A DNA stretch of 64,000 bases from an uncultured Parabacteroides sp. (GTDB lineage Bacteria > Bacteroidota > Bacteroidia > Bacteroidales > Tannerellaceae). The DNA lies in NCBI GenBank assembly GCA_949289155.1, contig CASEMX010000008.1, positions 1 through 64,000 on the forward strand. The letters are read 5' to 3'. Both the position numbers and the translations under genes were made by a program. This document shows positions 18,183-28,217 of this stretch, one piece after another; the first letter of the stretch is position 1, and each line of letters opens with the position of its first letter. The notes below the pieces were generated by a model. That model had not been told where the DNA came from. It searched no databases and worked only from the letters and a program-made list of their open reading frames with translations.

Positions 18183-21100
18183 TTAGAAGTTTACGTCAAG
18201 TCCTATTGAGAATGATTTCATGATTGGGTATTTAGCTCCATTGTTCGTATCCAATTCCGGGTCCCACAAATCGAATTGAGAGAAAGTAAAAAGATTCGAG
18301 CCTTTGGCATACAAACGCAAATTAGACAATCCTATCTTCGATACCCACTGTTTCGGGAAAGAATACCCGATTTCGATATCTTTTACGCGCAACATACTCA
18401 TATTCCGATACCACCAAGTAGATTCTTGGCTATTATTTGCATTCACACCCCAACTTAAACGCGGATAGAATACGTCCTGTGAAGGATTCTCTTCCGTCCA
18501 ACGGTCATTATAATTGCTGAAGATATTTCCCATGGCTCCCTGCGAACTACCCGGAAGGAAGTTGCTGGCAACACCACCTATAAAACGGTAAGTACGTCCA
18601 TTACCTTGGAAGAACACATTGAAATCGACATTCTTATACCGAGCTGTTGCCCCGAAACCATAAACAATTTCCGGATTGACCGTACCTCCTAATGCCACTT
18701 CATCTTTTGTTGTAATCGCACCATCGCCATCCACGTCCTTATAACGGATATCACCGGGACGTACTGTACTGAAAGTATGCGAAGGAATGCCTTCTTTCAG
18801 TACTTGTTGCCCTTGTTCGTTCGTAACGAAGTCATCTTCTGTAAATAAACCTTCAGCTATCAAACCAAATAATTCATCTACACGATGTCCTGTATGTTGA
18901 CGGTTCGTTCCGATTACGCCCATTGCCTCATCCATCTCGATAACTTTATTCCGAGCATACGTAAATGTTCCGCGCAAGCCGACATGCAGGTCCTTATTGA
19001 ACTGTTTATTATAATTCAACGAAATATCTACACCGCCATTATCTACTTTACCGAAGTTAGCCCACGGAGTTTTACGGAATCCTGCTGATTGCGGAATATT
19101 ATTACGCTGCATGAATATATCACGACGCTGCTCTTTGAACCAATCTATTTGGAAATCCAAACTGTTCCACAAGCCTAATTCCATACCGACATTCAGCTTT
19201 TCTACCGTTTCCCAAGTCAAGTTATCTACACCAAACTCTCCCTCAAAACGGGACGCACGATTGAAATCATTATTGACACCCCATTTATACGCACCGTCCT
19301 CATCGATAGTAGGAATATAGGCAAAACGACGACCTTTCAATTGGTCGTTACCGGTCAAACCCCATGAAGCACGGAATTTTAATTTAGAGATAGCATCCCT
19401 TACCGGTTCCATAAACTTTTCTTCCGACATTAAATAACCGACAGCTACCGAAGGGAAGAAACCGAAACGTTGCCCTTTAGCAAAGTTCTCCGAACCATTA
19501 TAACCGAAGTTGAATTCGGCGATATATTTATTGTCATATGTATAAGAAGCACGGCCGGCAATACCCATACGGCGGAACGGCACAACAGAACCGTCGTTAT
19601 AATCGCGCTGATTATACAGGAACATACCATTTACGGCATGTTTTCCAAACGTACGGTCATACGTCAAATTGGCTTCGAAATAGGTAGCTTTGTTTCCCCA
19701 TTCACCTTTTGCTTCCGTTCCTAAGAACTCTTGTCCGTCTGTTCCGACAGCTAATATCAATTCACCAGTCTGCGGATCTCTTCCTGACGCCGGATTATAA
19801 TAAGTTGGGGTTCGACTACGCTTCACCCATGATTCTGAGAAACGGTCAAATGAGAACAATCCTTTAATCTTCAAACCTTCTGTAATGAACTTCAAGTCTT
19901 GTTCTACCGAGAACAAAGATTCGACTTTACTCTTCGAAGTCGTCTTATAACCATGTTGCGTTACTTCTGCCCACGGATTCTGACGTTGCTGAACACGTAC
20001 GTTCCTTCCATCGGAATATTGGATAGGATGCACAAACGGAGGTGTATCAAAAGCATAATTCCAAATATCCTGAACATTTTGTACCAAGCCATTCTGTTCC
20101 TGCAGATAGCCCCCGATACTAACACTGACTGTTGTTGTCTTTGTTACATTAATATCTACGTTCGAACGGACATTATACTTATTCAATCGGGTACTGGAAT
20201 CCCAACTCTGGCTCTTATCCCGTTCAAATATGCCCCGTTCACCATAATAAGAGGCAACTAAAGCATAACGTAAGATGTCGCTACCACCGGTAATGGTTAT
20301 ATCGCCCCGTGTATTGGAAGCCATATCTTTAGAAATCGCATCCAACCAATTTACATCCGGATAAAGCTCCGGATCTTCTCCGGTACGATATTTGTTGATT
20401 AGTTCTTCTCCATAAATAGGATTCGGATTTCCGGCATCCATATAGACTTCATCCAACAAAGAGAGATAATCTGCCGAACCTATATAATCCGGTAACTTCA
20501 CCGGTTGGGTAAAACCCTGTTCCAAATGAACATTTACCTGCGGCTTACCTAATTGTCCTCGCTTTGTCTTGACTATAATTACACCATTTGCACCACGTAC
20601 ACCATAAACTGCACTTGCCGCTGCATCTTTCAACACAGAAAACGACTCGATTTCAGCAGCAGAAAGGTCATCCAACGTACGTTCGATACCATCGACCAAA
20701 ACTAATGGAGAACGCCCGGCATCTTGGAATGAAGAGATACCGCGAATCCAGAAGTCGGAACCATCCGAACCCGGTTCACCACTTCGTTGTACAGCAATTA
20801 CACCGGCTAACTGTCCTGCCAAATTATTTGATACGGCACGAGTTGTCCCTTGTTGCAACTGAGCCGGTTCGACCGCTGTAATAGAACCTACGACAGATAC
20901 TTTTTTCTGTGAACCATAACCGACCACAACTACCTCTTCCAAGTTGCTTGATTCCTCTTCCATGTTCACATTGATGTTAATTTGGCTTCCTACACGAACT
21001 TCATGTGTCTGGAAACCGATATAACTGAACTCCAATACGGCATTCTGGTCCGGAACTTCCAAGAAATAGTTACCATTTATATCCGTAACCGTTCCGATAG

Positions 21101-21548
21101 TCGTACCTTTTACATGGACATTCACGCCAATCAATGGTTCCTGTTGCGGGTCGCGCACCGTACCATTAATAGTTATACCTTTGATTTTCTGTTGATTATC
21201 CCCTACCCTTTGGTTTTCTTGAGTAATAATAATTTGTCGATCGTTCAAAACATAGGTCAAACCGGTTCTTTTCAGTACTTGATTCATGATTTCATGGATT
21301 GTTTTTGCCCGAACATTGACACTTACGTTTTGTCCTAACTTTTCACGAACGGCATCAGAATAGAAAAACACGTACTCACTCTCCTTTTCTACAGATGAAA
21401 GCACATCGCTAATCGTTACATTGGACAATACCAATGATAACCTTGTAGATTGGGCATACGAATCCGCCCATGTTGGCAAACTCGTGGTCAATAACATGCC
21501 CGCCATACATGCTACATGGATTTTTCTTTTAAACTTCATTTTTCTCAT
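18183..21548 (-). CDS. SusC/RagA TonB-dependent transporter with STN signalling domain
   Basis: 1121 residues. Signal peptide, then an STN (secretin/TonB short N-terminal) domain (about 35-115) as used for signalling to FecR, a carboxypeptidase-regulatory-like repeat (about 125-205), the plug with the SusC-typical GYGSQKK and DGIERTLDDL segments, and a 22-strand type barrel ending in LDVNF. It imports a large substrate using the proton-motive force. The STN domain fits the fecR and sigma genes upstream, giving a trans-envelope signalling cascade. Confidence 0.95.
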   Translation of the reverse strand: MRKMKFKRKIHVACMAGMLLTTSLPTWADSYAQSTRLSLVLSNVTISDVLSSVEKESEYVFFYSDAVREKLGQNVSVNVRAKTIHEIMNQVLKRTGLTYVLNDRQIIITQENQRVGDNQQKIKGITINGTVRDPQQEPLIGVNVHVKGTTIGTVTDINGNYFLEVPDQNAVLEFSYIGFQTHEVRVGSQININVNMEEESSNLEEVVVVGYGSQKKVSVVGSITAVEPAQLQQGTTRAVSNNLAGQLAGVIAVQRSGEPGSDGSDFWIRGISSFQDAGRSPLVLVDGIERTLDDLSAAEIESFSVLKDAAASAVYGVRGANGVIIVKTKRGQLGKPQVNVHLEQGFTQPVKLPDYIGSADYLSLLDEVYMDAGNPNPIYGEELINKYRTGEDPELYPDVNWLDAISKDMASNTRGDITITGGSDILRYALVASYYGERGIFERDKSQSWDSSTRLNKYNVRSNVDINVTKTTTVSVSIGGYLQEQNGLVQNVQDIWNYAFDTPPFVHPIQYSDGRNVRVQQRQNPWAEVTQHGYKTTSKSKVESLFSVEQDLKFITEGLKIKGLFSFDRFSESWVKRSRTPTYYNPASGRDPQTGELILAVGTDGQEFLGTEAKGEWGNKATYFEANLTYDRTFGKHAVNGMFLYNQRDYNDGSVVPFRRMGIAGRASYTYDNKYIAEFNFGYNGSENFAKGQRFGFFPSVAVGYLMSEEKFMEPVRDAISKLKFRASWGLTGNDQLKGRRFAYIPTIDEDGAYKWGVNNDFNRASRFEGEFGVDNLTWETVEKLNVGMELGLWNSLDFQIDWFKEQRRDIFMQRNNIPQSAGFRKTPWANFGKVDNGGVDISLNYNKQFNKDLHVGLRGTFTYARNKVIEMDEAMGVIGTNRQHTGHRVDELFGLIAEGLFTEDDFVTNEQGQQVLKEGIPSHTFSTVRPGDIRYKDVDGDGAITTKDEVALGGTVNPEIVYGFGATARYKNVDFNVFFQGNGRTYRFIGGVASNFLPGSSQGAMGNIFSNYNDRWTEENPSQDVFYPRLSWGVNANNSQESTWWYRNMSMLRVKDIEIGYSFPKQWVSKIGLSNLRLYAKGSNLFTFSQFDLWDPELDTNNGAKYPIMKSFSIGLDVNF

Positions 21549-21600
21549 TTTTTGTTTTTATGATATTAAACATAATTCAGTTAGCCTTCTTGGGCTTTCT

Positions 21601-22785
21601 TTATTTAATTTGAATTTGATTCTCCTCTCTGACGTAAGAAATAGAAAGCGTTGTCTGCAATGTGGACAACACTTGGTCCACATTGTCAAACAACACCAAT
21701 TTACCGGAACATTTCAACGATTTCAAATCTTCCGGGCAGGTAAATTCCACTCGATAATATCGAGCCAATTGGTCTAAAATACTCCCTAATTCTCTCTGCT
21801 TGAATTGTAAAAACCCATCAATCCAAGATATATAGTCATAAGCTTCTACTTGTTTAACTTCCATTTGGTTATTTGCCAAAACCAACATCTCATCCGGACG
21901 AATTTGTTGTTCATTTCCGCTCCGATTGTCCACCATTACGCTTCCCTCTCTTAAGATTACCGCCTGATTAACCTCTTCTTTATAAGCCGTAACGCAAAAA
22001 GATGTTCCTAATACCCTTACATCCATTTGAGATGTCTTGACATAAAAGGGACGGGATGCATCTTTGCTCACCTCCAAATAGATTTCTCCATCAACATATA
22101 CTACCCTTTCCTTTGCATCAAACTGTTCCGGAAACTGGAAAACCGTTCCGGAGTTCACCCAAACCTTTGTTCCATCCGAAAGCGTCAGAAATGAGCGGCG
22201 TCCTTCCGGTACTTTCAGGATATTCATCGGATACTCTTTTTCCGAATCCCCCTTTTCACTCTTTTGCTTTTCGACCGATTGAATCTTTTCTTTGGGAATT
22301 TGCACATTTCCCTCTTCATTTACGCGGATTTCCGTATTATTAGATAATTGCACCTTTTGGGTGTTTGTCAATAGCTCTACTTCTGTTTGTCTCTTCTCCA
22401 AAGATACCGAAGAAGTCGAAACTATTTCATCCGTTTCCGGCATATCAGACAACCACAAAGGTATCAACATACCAATAATAAGAATACAAGCCGCTGCACA
22501 TCGCCATACCAGTGTACGATACCGAGATTGCTTCCGGACATTTACCTTTTCCTCTATCTGCTGCTTCAGTTTCCGTTTCTCGATATCCGACAATCGGAAG
22601 GCATTTAGCTTTACTTTCTTAAATTCCAGCTTTGCCTCTTCCAACGTTTTTCTTTCTTCCGGATAACAAGCGATATAGTGTGCCCAAAAAACATCCAATT
22701 CTTCCGTCGGGAAAAGTACCCATAGGATAAATCGACGCTCTTTCAACAGTTCTTCTTTGTTCTTTTTCTCTATCGGTTGACTCAT
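21601..22785 (-). CDS. FecR-family anti-sigma factor
   Basis: 394 residues. Cytoplasmic N-terminal part (about 1-95), one membrane helix (about 98-115), and periplasmic FecR domain (about 190-290, with VPEGRRSFLTLSDGTKVW and VYVDGEIYLEV) plus a C-terminal STN-receiving domain. It holds or activates the ECF sigma factor encoded upstream according to SusC occupancy. It sits 52 bp before susC and 100 bp after the sigma gene. Confidence 0.92.
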   Translation of the reverse strand: MSQPIEKKNKEELLKERRFILWVLFPTEELDVFWAHYIACYPEERKTLEEAKLEFKKVKLNAFRLSDIEKRKLKQQIEEKVNVRKQSRYRTLVWRCAAACILIIGMLIPLWLSDMPETDEIVSTSSVSLEKRQTEVELLTNTQKVQLSNNTEIRVNEEGNVQIPKEKIQSVEKQKSEKGDSEKEYPMNILKVPEGRRSFLTLSDGTKVWVNSGTVFQFPEQFDAKERVVYVDGEIYLEVSKDASRPFYVKTSQMDVRVLGTSFCVTAYKEEVNQAVILREGSVMVDNRSGNEQQIRPDEMLVLANNQMEVKQVEAYDYISWIDGFLQFKQRELGSILDQLARYYRVEFTCPEDLKSLKCSGKLVLFDNVDQVLSTLQTTLSISYVREENQIQIK

Positions 22786-22885
22786 TCTTATCCATTATTT
22801 TTAGAGAAAGACGCAAAGATTCCCCATTTGACCCCATTGATTTTATAAAAGTATGTTAATTGATAGACTATTTTTCTAAATCTCC

Positions 22886-23392
22886 TTACCCTTTCGGCAT
22901 TATCAGGAGGAAAAGAAGCAGATGGAAAGATATGTTCTTGGATTGTTGCATCCGTTCGATAGCCCGATAAGCCATCTTACGAACACTCTTCGGAGTAATT
23001 TTAAGAATAGAAGCGATTCCTTCATAATTAAGTCCTTGCATATAATATAGGTAGATGACTTCCCGCTGCTTATCGGTTAATAAATTCAACAGAGCCTCCA
23101 CTTGCTCTTCATAATACCGGCATTCTTCCGCATTTTCTATTAATGCCTGTGCATCAACCTTTATATGAAAAATAGCATCTCCTGCCTCGTTCAAATCTTG
23201 AAACAAAACCTCTTTCCGCATGACAGAAATCAGCCGGTTCTTCAATGCACCCAACAAATAAGCCCGTACATTTGCCGGCATCTCCAAGCGATTTTCTATT
23301 TCATACAGATGTAAAAAGACATCTTGTATGGCATCCAGAACCGTTTCCCGGTTCGCACAAAATGCCATCCCGTATGCGAACAACTCATCCAC
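22886..23392 (-). CDS. ECF sigma factor, FecI-like, N-terminus apparently disrupted
   Basis: 168 residues from a GTG start. Region 2 (AIQDVFLHLYE) and region 4 (YLYYMQGLNYEGIASILKITPKSVRKMAYRAI) are intact. Family members normally have about 15-25 residues before DELFAYG. Here the in-frame upstream codons spell S-W-Y-E-Q-Y-V, as expected for sigma region 2, but are preceded by TAG. A shifted frame reads from TTG into the same spot (K-A-I-D-I-E-L). A one-base frameshift near 23406-23412 would explain this. Either the protein is short and perhaps impaired, or it starts at a non-standard codon. Confidence 0.75.
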   Translation of the reverse strand: MDELFAYGMAFCANRETVLDAIQDVFLHLYEIENRLEMPANVRAYLLGALKNRLISVMRKEVLFQDLNEAGDAIFHIKVDAQALIENAEECRYYEEQVEALLNLLTDKQREVIYLYYMQGLNYEGIASILKITPKSVRKMAYRAIERMQQSKNISFHLLLFLLIMPKG

Positions 23393-23450
23393 GTATTGTT
23401 CGTACCAACTCTATATCAATTGCTTTCAATGCCCTTCTTATTTAGAAGCG

Positions 23451-23482
23451 CAAAAGTAAAGAATAAAATTTAATTTGTTCAA
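23451..23482 (-). promoter_or_regulatory. Promoter of the sigma-fecR operon
   Basis: Minus-strand TACTTTTG (23458-23451) with TTG (23482-23480) 21 bp upstream. The predicted transcript starts near 23444, about 52 nt before the GTG, enough to encode the missing N-terminal residues. Confidence 0.6.
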
Positions 23483-23603
23483 TTTTTCCTACTTATAAGT
23501 CGCCAGCAAATTACTCCCAATATATTTTCAAAAATAACCGACATAAATCTCAAAATGTCCGACATAAAATCAGACAGATCGGCATAGTTATTATTTTCTT
23601 CCC

Positions 23604-25121
23604 TTAATCATCAAGGATGGTATCCCTATTCTTTACCATATAATTCTGTACGCCCATCAGTTTATAGGATTGCAACAGGGCTTTGTTATCATCCGATATC
23701 ATCAACAAGCGGTCGTTTTCCTTCAATACCGTATTGCCTTTCGGAACAAAGTAACGCCCGTCGCGTTTTACCATAACCGCCAGCGTATGGTCAGGCAGGT
23801 TCAAATCCATCAATCGGTTTCCATGCTGCAAAACCGTCGGAGTTATATCTATTTCGCTCATCACACTGCGGATATCTTCCGACAATTCCACACCGAACTG
23901 CTCTTTTTCCGGTGTTTTGTCCACCAATCCCAACAAACGTGCCACGTAAGTGACCGTCGTACCTTGTATTAATAAGGAAAGAATCGTTATAAAGAAGACA
24001 ATGTTGAAGAACCATTCCGCATGTTCCACGCCGGCAATCAACGGATAGGTAGCAAAGATGATAGGAACCGCACCGCGCAATCCGACCCATGAAATATATA
24101 ACCGAGCACGCAGGGAGAAATTCTTATACGGAAGCAGCGAAATGAACACACTGACCGGCCGGGCAATCAAAATCATGAACAATCCGATACCTAAACCTAT
24201 ATGCGTCACCGGAAGTAATTCGTGCGGATTTACCAATAATCCTAAAGTCAAGAACATGACGATTTGCCAGAGCCAAGTAAACCCATCGAAAAAGGTCCCG
24301 ATGCTTTTCTTATGGACAATCTTGGAATTACCGAAAATCAATCCGGCGATATATACAGCCAAATAACCGTTTCCCTTTGCAATGGTAACGGCAGAAAAGG
24401 TAAAGAAGGCAAAAGCCAAAATCAAAATCGGATATAAAGAGGTATTATTAATATCGATTCGGTTAACAATCCAAACCGCTATTTTTCCTAAAAGAAAACC
24501 GCCTATCGCTCCGATACCCAATTGCAATACCAACATTAACGCAGCTTCCGGAATAGTCATTCCTTCTGAGCCGATAAAAGCAATCATTATCAGTGTCAAC
24601 ATATAAGCCATCGGGTCATTACTACCGCTTTCCAACTCCAATGTCGGACGTAAGTTTTCTTTCAACAGGACTCCTTTGCTCCGCAATATGGAAAAGACCG
24701 AAGCTGAATCGGTTGATGACATTACAGCAGCCAATAACAATGCTTCCGGAAAGGTTAATGTATCGTACAGACTGCTGTAATGGCACAAAAGATAAATGAA
24801 TCCGCCGGTAACAAATGTCATAATCAACACACCTAACGTTGCCAATACAATTCCCTGAGAAGCAATCGGGCGAACTTCGGACACTTTTGTATCCATACCA
24901 CCGGAAAATAGAATAATACTCAACGCCAACGTACCTATAAACTGGGTCATTTGCGGATTATCGAACTGAATGCCTAAACCGTCGCTCCCGAAAAGCATCC
25001 CAACACCTAAAAACAACAACAAAGCCGGTAACCCGAACTTATATCCCGCTTTTCCTACAAAAATACTCAACATCAATATCGTGGAAACCACTAATAAAAT
25101 AACCTCTGCGCTCTGTATCAT
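23604..25121 (-). CDS. Potassium/proton antiporter, NhaP2/CvrA type
   Basis: 505 residues. A CPA1-type transporter domain of about 12-13 helices (about 5-390) with acidic transport-site residues (ESGSNDPMAYML), followed by a C-terminal RCK_C/TrkA-C-like domain (about 415-495), the NhaP2 layout. It exchanges K+ (possibly Na+) for H+. It is monocistronic and divergent from the transglutaminase gene. Confidence 0.85.
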   Translation of the reverse strand: MIQSAEVILLVVSTILMLSIFVGKAGYKFGLPALLLFLGVGMLFGSDGLGIQFDNPQMTQFIGTLALSIILFSGGMDTKVSEVRPIASQGIVLATLGVLIMTFVTGGFIYLLCHYSSLYDTLTFPEALLLAAVMSSTDSASVFSILRSKGVLLKENLRPTLELESGSNDPMAYMLTLIMIAFIGSEGMTIPEAALMLVLQLGIGAIGGFLLGKIAVWIVNRIDINNTSLYPILILAFAFFTFSAVTIAKGNGYLAVYIAGLIFGNSKIVHKKSIGTFFDGFTWLWQIVMFLTLGLLVNPHELLPVTHIGLGIGLFMILIARPVSVFISLLPYKNFSLRARLYISWVGLRGAVPIIFATYPLIAGVEHAEWFFNIVFFITILSLLIQGTTVTYVARLLGLVDKTPEKEQFGVELSEDIRSVMSEIDITPTVLQHGNRLMDLNLPDHTLAVMVKRDGRYFVPKGNTVLKENDRLLMISDDNKALLQSYKLMGVQNYMVKNRDTILDD

Positions 25122-25171
25122 CTTTCTTAATTATTAATTCTATTCACTTTTGAGAAACAATGAAATCTATC

Positions 25172-25198
25172 ATTTGGTTGAAAAAACAACCAAATATA
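25172..25198 (-). promoter_or_regulatory. Perfect dyad overlapping a -7 box
   Basis: ATTTGGTTG (25172-25180) and CAACCAAAT (25187-25195) form a perfect 9-bp inverted repeat with a 6-nt spacer. On the minus strand its edge completes TATATTTG (25198-25191), a perfect -7 box 70 bp before the antiporter ATG. It looks like an operator on the antiporter promoter. A weak terminator is less likely in this divergent gap. Confidence 0.5.
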
Positions 25199-25262
25199 CT
25201 CAATTTGCCTGTTTATTCGAAAATAAATGAGGTTTATTTCTTTTTAATTATCTATTTATGGT

Positions 25263-25270
25263 TAACTTTG
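25263..25270 (+). promoter_or_regulatory. -7 box of the transglutaminase gene
   Basis: TAACTTTG matches TAnnTTTG 24 bp before the ATG at 25294. No well-placed -33 TTG is visible. Confidence 0.5.
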
Positions 25271-25293
25271 CATAAATACTTAAACACCTAAAT

Positions 25294-27951
25294 ATGAACA
25301 AAAAACTTTTTATCCTATTTCTGCCTGTTTTGCTTCTGTGGATAGGTTGTCAGAACCAAACGAAGCATTTTATAACAGACGAAACGTACAGAACACAAGT
25401 AGAAAATGATTTCCAAGCCCGGAAAGGTACTTTGGAACAGAGTGGTTTGTTGAGTATCTTCGACCAACCAATGAGTCCGGCTGAAAAAGAAGCCATGAGT
25501 TTCTTGTATGCCTACATGCCATTAGGCGATATTGCTGATTACAGCGGAGAATATTTTCTGAAAAACATAAAAAGCTCTTTCCAAGCACGCGAAGAGATGC
25601 CTTGGGGTAAAATTATCCCGGAGGAAATTTTCCGCCACTTCGTATTGCCTATCCGTGTAAACAACGAAAACTTAGATGAAAGCCGGATGGTTTTCTATCA
25701 GGAACTGAAAGAGCGCGTAAAAGGTCTGTCTTTACATGACGCCGTATTGGAAGTAAACCACTGGTGTCACGAGAAAGTAATCTACACTCCCTCCGATGCA
25801 CGTACAAGTTCCCCATTGGCTTCCGTAAAAACCGCTTACGGGCGTTGCGGAGAGGAATCTACTTTCACGGTTGCGGCTCTGCGTTCCGTAGGTATTCCGG
25901 CACGACAAGTTTATACTCCGCGTTGGGCACATACAGACGATAATCATGCTTGGGTTGAAGCATGGGTTGACGGGAAATGGTATTTCTTAGGTGCTTGTGA
26001 GCCGGAACCAGTACTGAACTTGGGTTGGTTTAATGCACCGGCAAGCCGCGGTATGTTGATGCATACGAAGGTATTCGGAAAATATCAGGGTCCGGAAGAA
26101 ATCATGGTAGCTACTCCGCTCTATACGGAGATTAACATTATCGATAATTATGCAGAAACAGCCAAAGCTACAGTAAAGGTGGTCGATGAAAACCAACAGC
26201 CGGTTGCAGGAGCACGGGTTGAGTTCAAGGTTTACAACTACGCTGAATTTTATACCGTAGCCAATAAGACCAGCGATGCCAACGGCGAGACATTCTTGAC
26301 CTCCGGTAGAGGAGATATGTTGGTTTGGGCATCGAAAGAGGGAAAGTTCGGATTCGGAAAGGTATCTTTCGGCAAAGACCAAGCAATTACATTGGTATTA
26401 GATAAGCAAAAGATAGATAAGGATACGAAAGAGTTCGATATCGTTCCGCCACCTGAGAAGGCTAACTTGCCAGCTGTAACAGAAGAACAGAGAGCTGAAA
26501 ACACGCGCCGCATGGCTCAAGAGGATTCTATCCGAAATGCGTATGTAGCAACTTTCTATACGGAAGATAAAGCCAAAGCATTTGCGGAAAAGCAGGGCAT
26601 AGATGCTGCGATTGCTACGAAATTGCTGATTGGTTCTCGCGGTAATTATCAGACAATCGAGAATTTCTTGGCGAATGCAACCGATAAAAAAGCGGCAATC
26701 GACCTTCTGCAGCGTATTTCTGCCAAAGATTTACGAGATGCATCAGGCAATGTATTGGCTGACCATTTGAATAATAGCGTAAAATTAGAGGGCGTAGATG
26801 AAGAGACATTCAACCAATATGTACGCAATCCACGTATTTCTAACGAGCTATTAACGGCTTATAAATCTTTCTTTCAACAAGCCATTCCGGAAAATGAGGT
26901 GAAAGCCTACCGCGAATCACCGATGAAGTTGGTCGATTGGGTGAAAGCCAACATTAAAATCGATGCGAATTGCAATTTAGGTGGTGCGCCTATATTCCCG
27001 GAAGGAGTTTGGAAAGCACGGATAGCAGATACCCACTCTCGAAATATATTCTTTGTCGCTTTGTCTCGCGCTTTAGGTATTCCGGCTCGGATAGATGAGG
27101 TAACCGGCAAGGTACAATTGATGGGAGAAACTATCCAAGACATCAACTTCGAGGCGGCTGAACAGACTACGGCGGAGACGGGCATATTAAAAGCGACTTA
27201 TCAGTCTATAAAGTCGTTGGAAGACCCGAAATACTTCTCTCATTTTACTTTGTCTAAGGTGGTTGACGGACGTTTGCAGCTCTTGAATTATGAAGAAGGA
27301 GATGTCGATATGGGCGCCGGAGCCACTTGGAGCAATTTGTTGAAGAACGGAACGAAATTGGATGCCGGCCATTATGTATTGGTCAGCGGTACACGTATGG
27401 CAAGCGGTACGGTCCTCAGCCGGATGGTTTTCTTTACTATTAAACCGAACCAGACGACGACAATCGACCTGACGATGCGTGAGAATACGGCAGATATCCA
27501 AGTCATCGCCAACTTCAATTCGGAAAACAAATATCAGACTATCGACGGAAAAGAGACCAGCCTGTTGGCAACAACCGGTCGCGGGTATTATATCGTCGCT
27601 ATTTTGGGCGCACGGCAGGAGCCAACCAACCACGCCATGCGCGATATCGCTGCCGTAAAGGATGATTTGGAAGCGTGGGGCAGAAAGATTATCCTGTTGT
27701 TCCCGGATGAAGAGGGATACAACAAGTTCGATGCGAAAGAATTCGGAGACTTGCCCAACACTATTGTTTATGGTATCGACAATAAACACGTTAATCAACA
27801 GGAAATGGTGAAGGCGTTGAATCTGGACCACCCGAATACGTTACCTATATTTATTATAGCGGATACATTCAACCGGGTTGTCTTCATGTCGCAAGGTTAT
27901 ACCATCGGCTTGGGCGAGCAGATGATGCAAGTTATTCATAAGTTACAATAA
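25294..27951 (+). CDS. Transglutaminase-like lipoprotein
   Basis: 885 residues. Lipoprotein signal with Cys at about 19 (LLWIGC). A transglutaminase-like core (about 140-240) has C185 (GRCGEES) and H218 (DNHAWVEAW), and E236 (GACEPEP) where many relatives have Asp. A carboxypeptidase-regulatory or Ig-like segment (about 285-370) follows, then a second, degenerate transglutaminase-like region near 560-620. Such exported proteins act as proteases or peptide-processing enzymes; the substrate is unknown. Monocistronic, with its own -7 box and a good terminator. Confidence 0.8.
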   Translation: MNKKLFILFLPVLLLWIGCQNQTKHFITDETYRTQVENDFQARKGTLEQSGLLSIFDQPMSPAEKEAMSFLYAYMPLGDIADYSGEYFLKNIKSSFQAREEMPWGKIIPEEIFRHFVLPIRVNNENLDESRMVFYQELKERVKGLSLHDAVLEVNHWCHEKVIYTPSDARTSSPLASVKTAYGRCGEESTFTVAALRSVGIPARQVYTPRWAHTDDNHAWVEAWVDGKWYFLGACEPEPVLNLGWFNAPASRGMLMHTKVFGKYQGPEEIMVATPLYTEINIIDNYAETAKATVKVVDENQQPVAGARVEFKVYNYAEFYTVANKTSDANGETFLTSGRGDMLVWASKEGKFGFGKVSFGKDQAITLVLDKQKIDKDTKEFDIVPPPEKANLPAVTEEQRAENTRRMAQEDSIRNAYVATFYTEDKAKAFAEKQGIDAAIATKLLIGSRGNYQTIENFLANATDKKAAIDLLQRISAKDLRDASGNVLADHLNNSVKLEGVDEETFNQYVRNPRISNELLTAYKSFFQQAIPENEVKAYRESPMKLVDWVKANIKIDANCNLGGAPIFPEGVWKARIADTHSRNIFFVALSRALGIPARIDEVTGKVQLMGETIQDINFEAAEQTTAETGILKATYQSIKSLEDPKYFSHFTLSKVVDGRLQLLNYEEGDVDMGAGATWSNLLKNGTKLDAGHYVLVSGTRMASGTVLSRMVFFTIKPNQTTTIDLTMRENTADIQVIANFNSENKYQTIDGKETSLLATTGRGYYIVAILGARQEPTNHAMRDIAAVKDDLEAWGRKIILLFPDEEGYNKFDAKEFGDLPNTIVYGIDNKHVNQQEMVKALNLDHPNTLPIFIIADTFNRVVFMSQGYTIGLGEQMMQVIHKLQ

Positions 27952-27976
27952 ACAATCGTATCATACGTTATTAAAT

Positions 27977-28017
27977 ACGGGGACGAACAATGTTCGTTCC
28001 CGTTTGTTATTTTTTTA
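27977..28017 (+). terminator. Intrinsic terminator
   Basis: The 12-bp stem ACGGGGACGAAC (27977-27988) and GTTCGTTCCCGT (27992-28003), with one G-U pair and a 3-nt loop, is followed shortly by seven T. Confidence 0.8.
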
Positions 28018-28034
28018 ACATCTTTTATTCACGA

Positions 28035-28185
28035 CGCATGAACTTATAAGTTCATAACTTTTGAACTTATAAATTCAAAGTTCGTGAACTTAGTAAGTTC
28101 AAGGTCATTGAACTTCTAAGTTCAAGGGTTCTGAAGTTAATAAGTTCAAGAGGTATGAAGTTAAGCCTTCATGGAGCTTGAACAT
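28035..28185. repeat. Palindromic array with TGAACTT / AAGTTCA arms
   Basis: Six units spaced 23-24 bp (28039, 28062, 28085, 28109, 28132, 28156). Each is a dyad TGAACTT-n1-3-AAGTTCA or a variant, with linkers of changing sequence. It lies after the terminator of the transglutaminase gene and ends about 30 bp before rdgB, so it may be in the rdgB leader or be untranscribed. Confidence 0.8.
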
Positions 28186-28217
28186 TTTATGGGTCTTTTT
28201 TTAATTAGAAAACAACA

